This document shows, in pieces, positions 16,291 to 24,028 of a stretch of 64,000 nucleotides of DNA. The notes below the pieces were generated by a model. That model was not told where the DNA came from and did no database searches. It worked only from the letters and a program-made list of their open reading frames with translations. A program made the position numbers and the translations under genes. Position 1 is the first letter of the stretch; every line of letters begins with the position of its first letter. Source of the DNA: Flavobacteriaceae bacterium (GTDB lineage Bacteria > Bacteroidota > Bacteroidia > Flavobacteriales > Flavobacteriaceae); assembly GCA_002694465.1 (NCBI GenBank), contig NZMG01000006.1, positions 1 to 64,000 of the forward strand, read 5' to 3'.

Positions 16291-17106
16291 ATGAGTTTGC
16301 TGGATACTAAAGACAAAAGAAAAAGCATGGCTATCACGGTAATCTTACACGTGATTATATTGATATTGCTTTTTTACTTTGGGTTTACGTATTTAGATCC
16401 ACCTCCAGAAAATGGTATAGCTGTAAATTTTGGAACCATGGATTACGGTAAAGGTGATGAACAGCCCAATGAGCCTATAAAAACAGCACCTAAAGAAACT
16501 ACGCCTGAACCTATTCCAGAAACCAAAACTGAAGTAAACGAAGAGGTGGTTACTCAGGATAACGAAGATGCTCCCGTAATAAAGAAGGAAAAGAAGGAAA
16601 CTATCAAAGAAATCCCTAAGGAAATTCCTAAAAAGGTAGAAACAAAAAAACCCGATCCCAAGCCAGATAAGTCAACTACCGATGCATTGTCAAGTCTCAT
16701 CAACGGGCCAAAAAATGATGGAAAAGCCAATGGTAGTGAAGGCAACGATGACAAAGTAGGTGATAAAGGAGATCCCAATGGTGACCCCAATGCGAGTAGC
16801 TACTATGGAACGGGAAAAGGACTAGACGGCGATGGAAATTATTTGCTTGGAGGAAGAAAAGCACTAAACAAAGAAAAGTTTGTACAGGATTGCAACGAAG
16901 CTGGTAAAGTGGTCGTGAGTATTGAAGTAGACCGAAATGGAAAAGTGGTGAGTGCCACTCCTGGAGTTCGTGGAACTACCAATAATTCAAAATGTTTGTT
17001 AGAGCCAGCAAAAAGAGCTGCCTTGGCAACACGCTTTAATTCCGATGAAAATGCTCCTGCTAAGCAAATAGGAAAGATAATCTACAATTTTAAGCTTTCG
17101 GAATAG
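16291..17106 (+). CDS. tonB: Energy transducer, TonB-like
   Basis: A 271-aa protein with one N-terminal membrane helix (about 13-32), a long Pro/Glu/Lys/Thr linker (about 45-125) able to span the periplasm, a Gly/Asn/Asp-rich stretch, and a C-terminal domain (about 185-271) with KVVVSIEVDRNGKVVSATPG, the usual strand pair of TonB C-terminal domains. It is the third gene of the exbB-exbD-tonB operon. The final IIYNFKLSE is common in Bacteroidota homologues. Its receptor targets are not in this window. Confidence 0.85.
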   Translation: MSLLDTKDKRKSMAITVILHVIILILLFYFGFTYLDPPPENGIAVNFGTMDYGKGDEQPNEPIKTAPKETTPEPIPETKTEVNEEVVTQDNEDAPVIKKEKKETIKEIPKEIPKKVETKKPDPKPDKSTTDALSSLINGPKNDGKANGSEGNDDKVGDKGDPNGDPNASSYYGTGKGLDGDGNYLLGGRKALNKEKFVQDCNEAGKVVVSIEVDRNGKVVSATPGVRGTTNNSKCLLEPAKRAALATRFNSDENAPAKQIGKIIYNFKLSE

Positions 17107-17175
17107 GTAACCAATTTAATCAATAAAAGTTCATAAAAAAATTGTAAGTTTAAATACTTAATTAGTACAATTTTT

Positions 17176-17889
17176 ATGAAGATTTGGGGAAACTTCACCA
17201 TTAGATTGCTAGAGGGTATTTTATTAATTCTAGGGGTTGTTTATGTTTTTATTGCTCCTTTCTTTCAGATAATTTCAATCTTTGTAAAACCAATTTTTCT
17301 AGTTGGTTTATTTTCTTTTTACTACGCGAACACAAGAAAATTTCATTGGAAGTTGTTTCTATCTTTGGTGTTTGTAATGCTTGGAGAATATTTTGCTGCA
17401 AAGGGGTTTATAGAATATTATTATTTTGTCGTCTTATTTTATACCGGGTTTTATTTCTTTGGTGTTTGGTTGCTTCTACCCGTTATTAAGAATACCAAAG
17501 TAAAAAAAACCTTTATGGATGTAGTCATGATTACCTTGGGGGCAGGAGGGTTCTTATTTTTGTTATTTTGGATATACCATTTTACACTCTCCCCACTCAA
17601 TCAACTTCTAGTGGATGGTTTAGCATTGAGCTCATTTGTAATATTTATAAGTTGCATATTTTATATTACCCAGTTCAACAAACAAACCAAAAACATATAT
17701 ATTTTTATTACAGGTATTGGGTATATAGTCTTGATTATTGGTTATATAATTTACGAACTAGTAATCAAGCTACCCATTATATTAATTATTGTAAATTTTG
17801 CCGAAATCATGGCGCAATTTTTCTTTATTAAATTCATCATTAGCAGAAGAGATATTATTATATATGGAAAGAAGGATGTAATGCTGTAG
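17176..17889 (+). CDS. Polytopic membrane protein (237 aa), possibly YhhN-like
   Basis: Nearly the whole length is hydrophobic, with about eight membrane segments and very short loops. The order KP-IFLVGLFSFYY, then LVFVMLGEYFAAKG, then an aromatic-rich segment, recalls the YhhN/TMEM86 family, some members of which hydrolyse lysoplasmalogens. The match is by eye only and the usual GD is GE here. It lies alone between tonB and a large secreted protein. Function is unknown. Confidence 0.65.
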   Translation: MKIWGNFTIRLLEGILLILGVVYVFIAPFFQIISIFVKPIFLVGLFSFYYANTRKFHWKLFLSLVFVMLGEYFAAKGFIEYYYFVVLFYTGFYFFGVWLLLPVIKNTKVKKTFMDVVMITLGAGGFLFLLFWIYHFTLSPLNQLLVDGLALSSFVIFISCIFYITQFNKQTKNIYIFITGIGYIVLIIGYIIYELVIKLPIILIIVNFAEIMAQFFFIKFIISRRDIIIYGKKDVML

Positions 17890-17955
17890 AGAATTCTATT
17901 TTAAAGCCTTTTAAACCCTATTTTAATTATCTTTAGGCTTTAAAAATTTCAAAAA

Positions 17956-20445
17956 ATGCGATTACTCATTTTACTTAGCTTATTAAGTTTTCTTTCTTGT
18001 AACTATTCTTCTGTAAAAGAATCTGAAAAGCTTTTAGAAAACACACAAGAAAGATATCCACACGACTTTATGTTTATGCAACGTGCTTACCCCACGGGGC
18101 AAATTAAAACCGAAGCGTACAAAGAAGCGATTCAGTGGAAAAAACAGCAAACACGGAATGCAGGTGGAATTTGGGAGTTTGTAGGACCCACTAATATTGG
18201 TGGGCGAGTAACCGATATTGAGATTCCAATCGATCAACCTCAAACTTATTATGTAGGTGCTGCCTCAGGGGGAATTTTTAAAACTACCGATGCTGGTATT
18301 ACATGGGACTCCATTTTTGATGATCAAGAGATGCTTTCTATTGGGGATATCGAAATTTCAAAAAACAATACGAATTTAGTTTGGGTAGGAACCGGTGAAG
18401 TAAATGCAGGTGGAGGATCTCTTGCCTACGATGGTGACGGAATATATAAGAGTGAAGATGGAGGAACTACTTGGGAAGTTAAAGGGTTGCCAGATATTGG
18501 GAGTATCAGTAAAATAGCCCTTGACCCAAATGACGACAATACCATTTTTGTAGGAGGCATGGGACCCTTGTTTAGAAATGATACCAATCGTGGTGTGTAC
18601 CGCTCTACCGATGGGGGAGATACTTGGGAGCAAAAACTTTTTGTAAGTGATTCCACAGGCATAATTGATATGGTAATTCACCCAAGTAATGGCGATATTG
18701 TCTATGCCGCTAGCTGGGAACGAATCCGTCGTCCCCAATACCGTCAATATGGAGGTGAAACTTCACGCATTTATAGAACTACCGATGGTGGTGATAACTG
18801 GTCTGAATTAACGAACGGACTTCCTTCAAACCCTTCAGAAAAGGGAAGAATAAGTATTGCTATTTCTCAATCCAATCCAAATGTATTGTATGCGCGATAT
18901 ACCGACGCGATTGGTAGCATTCAAGGAGTGTATAGAACTGCAGATGGTGGAGATACTTGGGTAGCTATGAATGCGGCACCATTAAATAATGTAGGTTTTC
19001 ATTGGTGGTTTCGAGGAATAGTAGTTGACCCAACAGATGAAAACATAATTTATAATGTAGATTTTGTAGTACAAAAATCGTTAGACGGAGGAGCCACATG
19101 GAGTGATACTTTTGAAAATGTACATGTTGATCAACATGCCTTAGCTTTTAATGCAAATGTCCCTGGACAAGTTCTCCTTGGAAATGATGGAGGCTTTTAT
19201 AAAAGCGCCAATGATGGGGATTCTTGGGTAAAAGATAATACCCTTCCCATAACTCAATTTTACAGAATTTATGTCGAAAATGAAAATAGAATCTATGGCG
19301 GGGCTCAGGATAATAGTACTATGAGGACTTTAACAGGTAGTACAAATGATTGGAGTATTATCTATGGAGGTGATGGTTTTCAACCCTTGGTGGATCCAAA
19401 TGATAGCAATATAATTTATGCACTTTCGCAATATGGAAATATAGGAAAATCTATTAACGGAGGAGCTTCGTTTTTTGGAGCTACCAATGGTATTTCTGGG
19501 GGAGATAGAAAAAACTGGGATACCCCAATTACTTTCGACCCTCAAGATTCACAAATTTTATATACTGGAACACATCGTGTTTATAAAACTACCAATGGGG
19601 CAGGAAACTGGACCGCTATTAGTCCAGATTTAACTAATGGTGATGGAGGGGGAAACCTTAATTTTGGAACAATCATTTCTATTGATGTATCCTCACAAGA
19701 CTCAAATTTAATTTATGTAGGAACAGATGATGGAAATGTTTGGCGTACGGATGATGGTGGTGCTAATTGGATAAACCTGTCTTCAAATTTACCAGATAGA
19801 TGGGTGACAAAAGTAGAATCAATGCCAGATTATGGTGATGTTGACGAAGTTTTTGTATCCTTTTCTGGATATCGATATGGAGAAGATTTAGGTCATGTTT
19901 TCTACAGTAATGATCGTGGTAATACCTGGCAAGATATTACTACAAACTTACCCGATATACCTGTAAATGATCTTGAATTTGGTGGTAATTTTTCAACAGG
20001 ATTATACCTAGCAACAGATATTGGGGTTTATTTTTCTTCATTTCCAGGAAGTGATTGGTTTCAGTGGGGTGATGATTTGCCTTCTGTTCCAGTTACAGAT
20101 ATTAGCTTTGAATATGGAAACCAAAAATCTGGTTATTATTTATATGCTGGCACTTATGGTCGATCTATTTATAAATCTTTTGTGGGAGAAGCTGGAATTG
20201 AAGATTTTTCAGAAAATAATGTATCGCTATTCCCTAACCCTGCTATACAATATGTAACGATTCAATCACAATTCAGTATAGATGGGGTAGTGACTATTTA
20301 TAACCAATTAGGTGCAGAAGTGCTTTCTGAAACAATTTCAGGAACAAAAAGAACACTTACTTTGTCCAATTTACCCTCAGGGCTCTATTTTGTTACTATT
20401 ACTTCTGAAAATAGGAAGATTACTAAGAAACTTATAGTTAAATAA
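17956..20445 (+). CDS. BNR/sortilin-like repeat protein with type IX sorting tail (829 aa)
   Basis: A large exported protein. The N-terminus MRLLILLSLLSFLSC has a lipobox-like end (C15). The body is a series of Asp-box/BNR repeats of the form (V/I)YR(S/T)(T/A)DGGDTW, spaced as in seven- to ten-bladed beta-propellers and sortilin-like domains. The last 80 residues, beginning at NNVSLFPNPA and ending in SGLYFVTITSENRKITKKLIVK-type sequence, are a type A type IX sorting domain. PorU and PorV, encoded at 25.9-31.0 kb, are the sortase and carrier that would handle it. A lipobox together with a type IX tail is unusual. No catalytic residues are apparent, so enzyme activity cannot be assumed. Confidence 0.85.
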   Translation: MRLLILLSLLSFLSCNYSSVKESEKLLENTQERYPHDFMFMQRAYPTGQIKTEAYKEAIQWKKQQTRNAGGIWEFVGPTNIGGRVTDIEIPIDQPQTYYVGAASGGIFKTTDAGITWDSIFDDQEMLSIGDIEISKNNTNLVWVGTGEVNAGGGSLAYDGDGIYKSEDGGTTWEVKGLPDIGSISKIALDPNDDNTIFVGGMGPLFRNDTNRGVYRSTDGGDTWEQKLFVSDSTGIIDMVIHPSNGDIVYAASWERIRRPQYRQYGGETSRIYRTTDGGDNWSELTNGLPSNPSEKGRISIAISQSNPNVLYARYTDAIGSIQGVYRTADGGDTWVAMNAAPLNNVGFHWWFRGIVVDPTDENIIYNVDFVVQKSLDGGATWSDTFENVHVDQHALAFNANVPGQVLLGNDGGFYKSANDGDSWVKDNTLPITQFYRIYVENENRIYGGAQDNSTMRTLTGSTNDWSIIYGGDGFQPLVDPNDSNIIYALSQYGNIGKSINGGASFFGATNGISGGDRKNWDTPITFDPQDSQILYTGTHRVYKTTNGAGNWTAISPDLTNGDGGGNLNFGTIISIDVSSQDSNLIYVGTDDGNVWRTDDGGANWINLSSNLPDRWVTKVESMPDYGDVDEVFVSFSGYRYGEDLGHVFYSNDRGNTWQDITTNLPDIPVNDLEFGGNFSTGLYLATDIGVYFSSFPGSDWFQWGDDLPSVPVTDISFEYGNQKSGYYLYAGTYGRSIYKSFVGEAGIEDFSENNVSLFPNPAIQYVTIQSQFSIDGVVTIYNQLGAEVLSETISGTKRTLTLSNLPSGLYFVTITSENRKITKKLIVK

Positions 20446-20456
20446 CATAGTTCGTT

Positions 20457-21674
20457 ATGAACTATCAAGAAACACTGGAATGGCTTTTTGTGCAATTACC
20501 CATGTACCAACGTGTGGGGCAGGCTGCATACAAAGCCAATTTAGATAATACCTTACTTCTTTCAGATTACTTGCACCACCCTGAAAGGGCTTTTAAGAGC
20601 ATCCACGTGGCAGGAACCAACGGCAAAGGGTCTACGAGCCATATGTTGGCTTCGGTGTTACAGGAAGCGGGATATAAAGTGGGATTATACACATCTCCGC
20701 ATTTAAAAGATTTTAGGGAGCGAATAAAAGTAAATGGAGAGATGATCCCCAAACGGGCGGTTACTTCCTTTATTAGAAAACACAAACCTTTTTTTGAAGA
20801 ACATCAATTGTCTTTTTTTGAAATGACGGTAGGATTGGCTTTTGATTATTTTAGAAAAGAAAAAGTGGATATAGCCGTTGTGGAGGTTGGAATGGGAGGA
20901 AGGCTGGATAGTACCAATATTATTACCCCAGAAGTTTCCGTAATTACTAATATTGGCTGGGATCATACCCAATTTTTAGGTGATACTTTAGCAAAAATTG
21001 CCGCTGAAAAAGCGGGAATTATTAAACCAAATATTCCAGTTGTTGTTGGGGAAACGCTACCTGAAACAAAGCCGGTGTTTGAAGAAATTGCTTTAAAGAA
21101 TACTGTTGAAATAGTGTTTGCTGAAAATGAAAGTTTTAATTTCTATCCTTCAGATCTAATAGGGAGCTATCAAAAAATGAATCAGAAAACAGTTTTAACT
21201 ACCTTAAAGATGTTGAAACAGAAAGGATGGTTAATTTCAGAAAAGGATATCAAAAAGGGATTAAAGCAGATTGTTGAGAATACAGGCCTTTTAGGACGAT
21301 GGCAAATTCTAAAAAAAGCACCCAAAGTAATTTGTGACACAGCTCATAATAGAGAAGGTCTGGTATTAACAATGAAGCAATTAGCTGTTGAGGACTATAA
21401 AAAGTTACACATTGTGTTAGGAGTGGTGAGCGATAAAGATTTAGGTAAGGTATTGCCGTTGTTTCCAAAAAATGCGACTTATTATTTTTGTGAACCTAAA
21501 ATCCCAAGAGCCATGTCTGTAGTGCAACTTCAAAGAGAAGCAGAAGAATACAATTTACTTGGCGAACCTTTTTTAAGTGTTAAAAGTGCCTATCAAAGTG
21601 CTCTAAAAAATGCTGAAAAAGAGGATGTTGTCTATGTGGGAGGAAGTACGTTTGTTGTGGCAGAAGTTTTATAG
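20457..21674 (+). CDS. folC: Folylpolyglutamate synthase / dihydrofolate synthase
   Basis: ATP-dependent addition of glutamate to dihydropteroate and folates. The 405-aa Mur-ligase-like protein has P-loop GTNGKGST (53-60), the folate-site ligase motif VEVGMGGRLDSTN, TNIGWDHTQFLG, the ADEKAGI-type segment AAEKAGIIK and CDTAHNREG. Length is typical. It lies 11 bp after the BNR protein but in a different functional class. The two tRNA-Val genes follow under their own promoter. Confidence 0.95.
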   Translation: MNYQETLEWLFVQLPMYQRVGQAAYKANLDNTLLLSDYLHHPERAFKSIHVAGTNGKGSTSHMLASVLQEAGYKVGLYTSPHLKDFRERIKVNGEMIPKRAVTSFIRKHKPFFEEHQLSFFEMTVGLAFDYFRKEKVDIAVVEVGMGGRLDSTNIITPEVSVITNIGWDHTQFLGDTLAKIAAEKAGIIKPNIPVVVGETLPETKPVFEEIALKNTVEIVFAENESFNFYPSDLIGSYQKMNQKTVLTTLKMLKQKGWLISEKDIKKGLKQIVENTGLLGRWQILKKAPKVICDTAHNREGLVLTMKQLAVEDYKKLHIVLGVVSDKDLGKVLPLFPKNATYYFCEPKIPRAMSVVQLQREAEEYNLLGEPFLSVKSAYQSALKNAEKEDVVYVGGSTFVVAEVL

Positions 21675-21693
21675 TTTTTTTTGAAATAATTGT

Positions 21694-21723
21694 TTGTGAG
21701 AAATAAAAACTAACTTATATTTG
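21694..21723 (+). promoter_or_regulatory. Promoter of the tRNA-Val pair
   Basis: TTG (21694-21696), a 19-bp spacer and TATATTTG (21716-21723) match the Bacteroidota promoter consensus fully. The mature tRNA begins 16 bp after the -7 element. Confidence 0.75.
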
Positions 21724-21738
21724 CACCCGCAACTGTTA

Positions 21739-21813
21739 GGGCGCTTAGCTCAGTTGGTTCAGAGCACCTCGTTTACACCGAGGGGGTCGGGGGTTCGAAT
21801 CCCTCAGCGCCCA
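21739..21813 (+). tRNA. tRNA-Val (UAC)
   Basis: A full cloverleaf can be drawn: acceptor GGGCGCT/AGCGCCC, D arm GCTC/GAGC, anticodon stem CCTCG/CGAGG around loop TTTACAC (anticodon TAC at 21774-21776), and T arm GGGGG TTCGAAT CCCTC with wobble. U33 is present. CCA is not encoded in full. A strong terminator follows at once. Confidence 0.93.
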
Positions 21814-21815
21814 CA

Positions 21816-21846
21816 AAAGGTTTCCAAATTTGGAAACCTTTTTTTA
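21816..21846 (+). terminator. Terminator after tRNA-Val (UAC)
   Basis: AGGTTTCC-AAATTT-GGAAACCT is a perfect palindrome (21816-21841 including flanks) running into a T tract. Its position directly after the tRNA marks the end of that transcript. Confidence 0.85.
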
Positions 21847-21897
21847 TGGAACTTGATTTTGGGTTTTGTTTTTTTGTACTTTGGAAGTTCAAAAATT

Positions 21898-21972
21898 GGG
21901 TCATTAACTCAGTTGGTTCAGAGTGTCACGTCGACAACGTGGAAGTCACTGGTTCGAATCCAGTATGACCCA
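21898..21972 (+). tRNA. tRNA-Val (GAC), atypical anticodon loop
   Basis: Acceptor GGGTCAT pairs with ATGACCC, the D stem is ACTC/GAGT, and the T arm is ACTGG TTCGAAT CCAGT. The anticodon stem TCACG/CGTGG (one T-G wobble) encloses the loop TCGACAA, giving anticodon GAC (21933-21935). This places C instead of the near-universal T at position 33, and A-T instead of G-C at 10-25. All stems are otherwise sound, so I call it functional but divergent. Confidence 0.8.
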
Positions 21973-21982
21973 CATTAAGTAC

Positions 21983-22012
21983 AATCCCAATGCGTTAGCA
22001 TTGGGATTTTTT
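21983..22012 (+). terminator. Terminator after tRNA-Val (GAC)
   Basis: AATCCCAATGC pairs with GCATTGGGATT over 11 bp with a GTTA loop, followed by TTTT. It ends the second tRNA transcript. Confidence 0.88.
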
Positions 22013-22120
22013 ATTTTAGGAAGGAATGTTTATATACAACTTCCATAAAATAAAAAACATACTGCCGCGCAGCTGCAGGGATTGTATTTACAGGAGCGAG
22101 TTTTCTCTGGATCACAAAGT

Positions 22121-22138
22121 AATCCAGTATGACCCACA
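22121..22138 (+). repeat. Orphan copy of a tRNA-Val 3' end (att-like direct repeat)
   Basis: The 18-mer AATCCAGTATGACCCACA is identical to 21957-21974, the 3' part of tRNA-Val (GAC). No 5' acceptor strand or D arm precedes it. Such a partial tRNA copy is the usual footprint of integration at a tRNA gene, here with only about 150 bp left between copies. A rearranged former tRNA gene is the other explanation. Confidence 0.7.
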
Positions 22139-22139
22139 A

Positions 22140-22166
22140 AAAAGCCGCATTAAAGCGGCTTTTTCT
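22140..22166 (+). terminator. Terminator after the orphan tRNA end
   Basis: AAGCCGC-ATTAAA-GCGGCTT followed by T's. The hairpin stands right after the tRNA 3' fragment, as at an intact tRNA gene. On the other strand it may also end the small lipoprotein transcript. Confidence 0.8.
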
Positions 22167-22182
22167 TTAAGTATTAATTTTA

Positions 22183-22323
22183 TTAATCAACTGCATCTTC
22201 AATTTCATCTCCTACATCATCCACAGCGTCTTCAATTTTTTCTCCTGTGGTTTTTTCTCTACAGCTTGTAAAGGCTGTTGCGGTAAATGTTAATAGTAAG
22301 AATGCAAAAATGAGCTTTTTCAT
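22183..22323 (-). CDS. Very small lipoprotein (46 aa)
   Basis: The translation begins MKKLIFAFLLLTFTATAFTSC, a signal peptide with lipobox and C21. The mature peptide is only about 26 residues and highly acidic, with a doubled motif EDAVDDVGDEIEDAVD. No family is known to me. It starts 6 bp after the stop of the DUF1328 gene and so forms a two-gene unit with it. A terminator hairpin lies just downstream. Both genes resemble small envelope-stress genes of other bacteria in size, but there is no direct evidence for that role. Confidence 0.75.
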   Translation of the reverse strand: MKKLIFAFLLLTFTATAFTSCREKTTGEKIEDAVDDVGDEIEDAVD

Positions 22324-22329
22324 AATAGT

Positions 22330-22494
22330 TTATTTTGTGGTTACTATTCCTCTTAATAATGATAGTACAAATAATACAAGAAATATGTAAAAGAGAATTT
22401 TAGCAATTCCTGCGGCTCCTGCTGCGATACCTCCAAATCCGAAGATTCCAGCGATGATTGCAATGATAATAAATGTGATGGTCCAACGTAACAT
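22330..22494 (-). CDS. DUF1328 family small membrane protein (54 aa)
   Basis: The protein [20 protein letters not shown]... has two membrane helices separated by a Gly/Ala-rich turn ([14 protein letters not shown]) and a short basic tail. This is the standard DUF1328 (UPF0391, YtjA-type) pattern, including the MLRW start. The role of the family is not established. It is the first gene of a pair with the 46-aa lipoprotein. Confidence 0.88.
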   Translation of the reverse strand: MLRWTITFIIIAIIAGIFGFGGIAAGAAGIAKILFYIFLVLFVLSLLRGIVTTK

Positions 22495-22664
22495 AGTAGT
22501 GTAGTTTTAATAGTTAGTACTCAATTTTCTAATATCAACTTACAAGATTTGCTTTGATATAGTGAAGATATTAACCATATTTAACTACTAGAGCGTATAA
22601 TTACATATAAATTATGTTAAAATAGTGTGGAAATGTTAAAATATTTAATTTTTAGTTGGTGTTA

Positions 22665-23939
22665 TTACAATAAATCAACGACTCTTTCAAGAGCCATCCC
22701 ACGAGATCCTTTTATTAAAATGAAGGCACTTTTTAATGGATTGTGTAAAAGGTTTTCTTTGAAATCTTCAAAAGATTCAAATTGTTGAATTTGGTTAGAA
22801 GTAACCTTTGTTTTATAAAAATTCTTACCTACTAGACTTATTTTACCAATACCATTTGATTCTAAATAGGTAACAATATTTTGATGTTCTGTAGGTGCTT
22901 CAGCTCCTAATTCGAACATGTCTCCTAAGATGAGCACTTTATTTATTCCTTCAGAGTTTTTGAAGTTATTTATGGCAGCCATCATGCTGGTGGGATTGGC
23001 ATTATAGGCGTCCAAAATGACTTGATGTCCGTTTTTCTCAATAATTTGAGATCGATTCATTTGGGGAGTATAGGCCTCCAGAGCTTTTTTGATACTTTCT
23101 TTTGGGACGTTAAAATAATGTCCAATGGCAATGGATGCGGCTATATTTGAAAAATTATAGGCGCCGATTACTTGAGTTTGAATTTCCATTCCCTGAAAGC
23201 TCACTTTCAGCTTTTGTGAAGCCTCTAATAATTTTATTTGGTAGGAGGAAGCACCACCGTTAAAAACAATGCGGTCTATTTTTTCGGATAACTCTAACTG
23301 TTTTTTGTCCTCGCCGTTAATAAAGACTTGTTTGTTGGTTTTTTCTAGATAGCGAAATAATTCAGTTTTGCCCTTTATAACACCTTCCAAACTCCCAAAA
23401 CCTTCAAGATGCGCTTTACCAAAATTAGTAATGTAGCCATAGTCTGGAGCAGCAATATTTGATAAGATTTCAATTTCACCTATATGATTAGCACCCATTT
23501 CTACGATTCCAATTTCAGTTTCAGAATTCATTGAAAGAAGTGTGAGTGGAACTCCAATGTGGTTGTTGAGATTTCCCTTTGTAGCTACACAATTATATTT
23601 TTCTGAAAGAACTGCGTGAATTAATTCCTTTGTGGTTGTTTTTCCATTACTTCCAGTTAATGAAATGATTGGAACTTTTAAGTAATTACGATGGTAATTT
23701 GCTAATTCCTGAAGTGCTTGCAATACATCTTTACAGAGCCAAGTAGATTTTTGTTGATATTTTTCTTCATCAATTACAGCAATTAGTGCTCCTTTTTGGA
23801 GTGCATCTTTGGCAAAGGTATTGCCGTTGAAGTTTTCTCCTTTTAATGCAAAAAAAATACAATTAGGTGTTAGTTCTCGTGTGTCTGTACAAACGGTATT
23901 CCCTTTTAAAAATAGTTGGTGAAGCGATGCAATATCCAA
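22665..23939 (-). CDS. murF: UDP-MurNAc-tripeptide--D-alanyl-D-alanine ligase
   Basis: Adds D-Ala-D-Ala to the UDP-MurNAc tripeptide, the last cytoplasmic step of the peptidoglycan stem. The 424-aa protein has the MurF N-terminal domain (TDTRELTPNCIFFALKGENFNGN), P-loop LTGSNGKTTTKEL (95-106), GIVEMGANHIGEI, and C-terminal DAYNANPTSMMAAINNF and LGDMFELG. The start is TTG: no ATG suits the N-terminal homology, and an AAAAGG sequence lies 8 bp upstream of it. It lies downstream of gldJ but is separated from it by a terminator. Confidence 0.94.
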   Translation of the reverse strand: MDIASLHQLFLKGNTVCTDTRELTPNCIFFALKGENFNGNTFAKDALQKGALIAVIDEEKYQQKSTWLCKDVLQALQELANYHRNYLKVPIISLTGSNGKTTTKELIHAVLSEKYNCVATKGNLNNHIGVPLTLLSMNSETEIGIVEMGANHIGEIEILSNIAAPDYGYITNFGKAHLEGFGSLEGVIKGKTELFRYLEKTNKQVFINGEDKKQLELSEKIDRIVFNGGASSYQIKLLEASQKLKVSFQGMEIQTQVIGAYNFSNIAASIAIGHYFNVPKESIKKALEAYTPQMNRSQIIEKNGHQVILDAYNANPTSMMAAINNFKNSEGINKVLILGDMFELGAEAPTEHQNIVTYLESNGIGKISLVGKNFYKTKVTSNQIQQFESFEDFKENLLHNPLKSAFILIKGSRGMALERVVDLL

Positions 23940-23971
23940 TATTGAAACCTTTTATTTTTCAAAAATAAAGA

Positions 23972-24008
23972 TAATAAAAAACCCTCCTAATCTGCGATGG
24001 GAGGGTTT
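23972..24008 (-). terminator. Terminator between gldJ and murF
   Basis: On the minus strand AAACCCTCC pairs with GGAGGGTTT (9 bp, 12-nt loop) and runs into a T-rich tract. It lies about 20 bp past the gldJ stop. Confidence 0.85.
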
Positions 24009-24028
24009 CAATTTTATTATATACTTGG

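Noticed and set aside
22040..22138. A third tRNA gene before the second terminator
   Set aside because: Only the 3' 18 bp match a tRNA; there is no 5' acceptor strand, D arm or anticodon stem. It is treated as a tRNA fragment.
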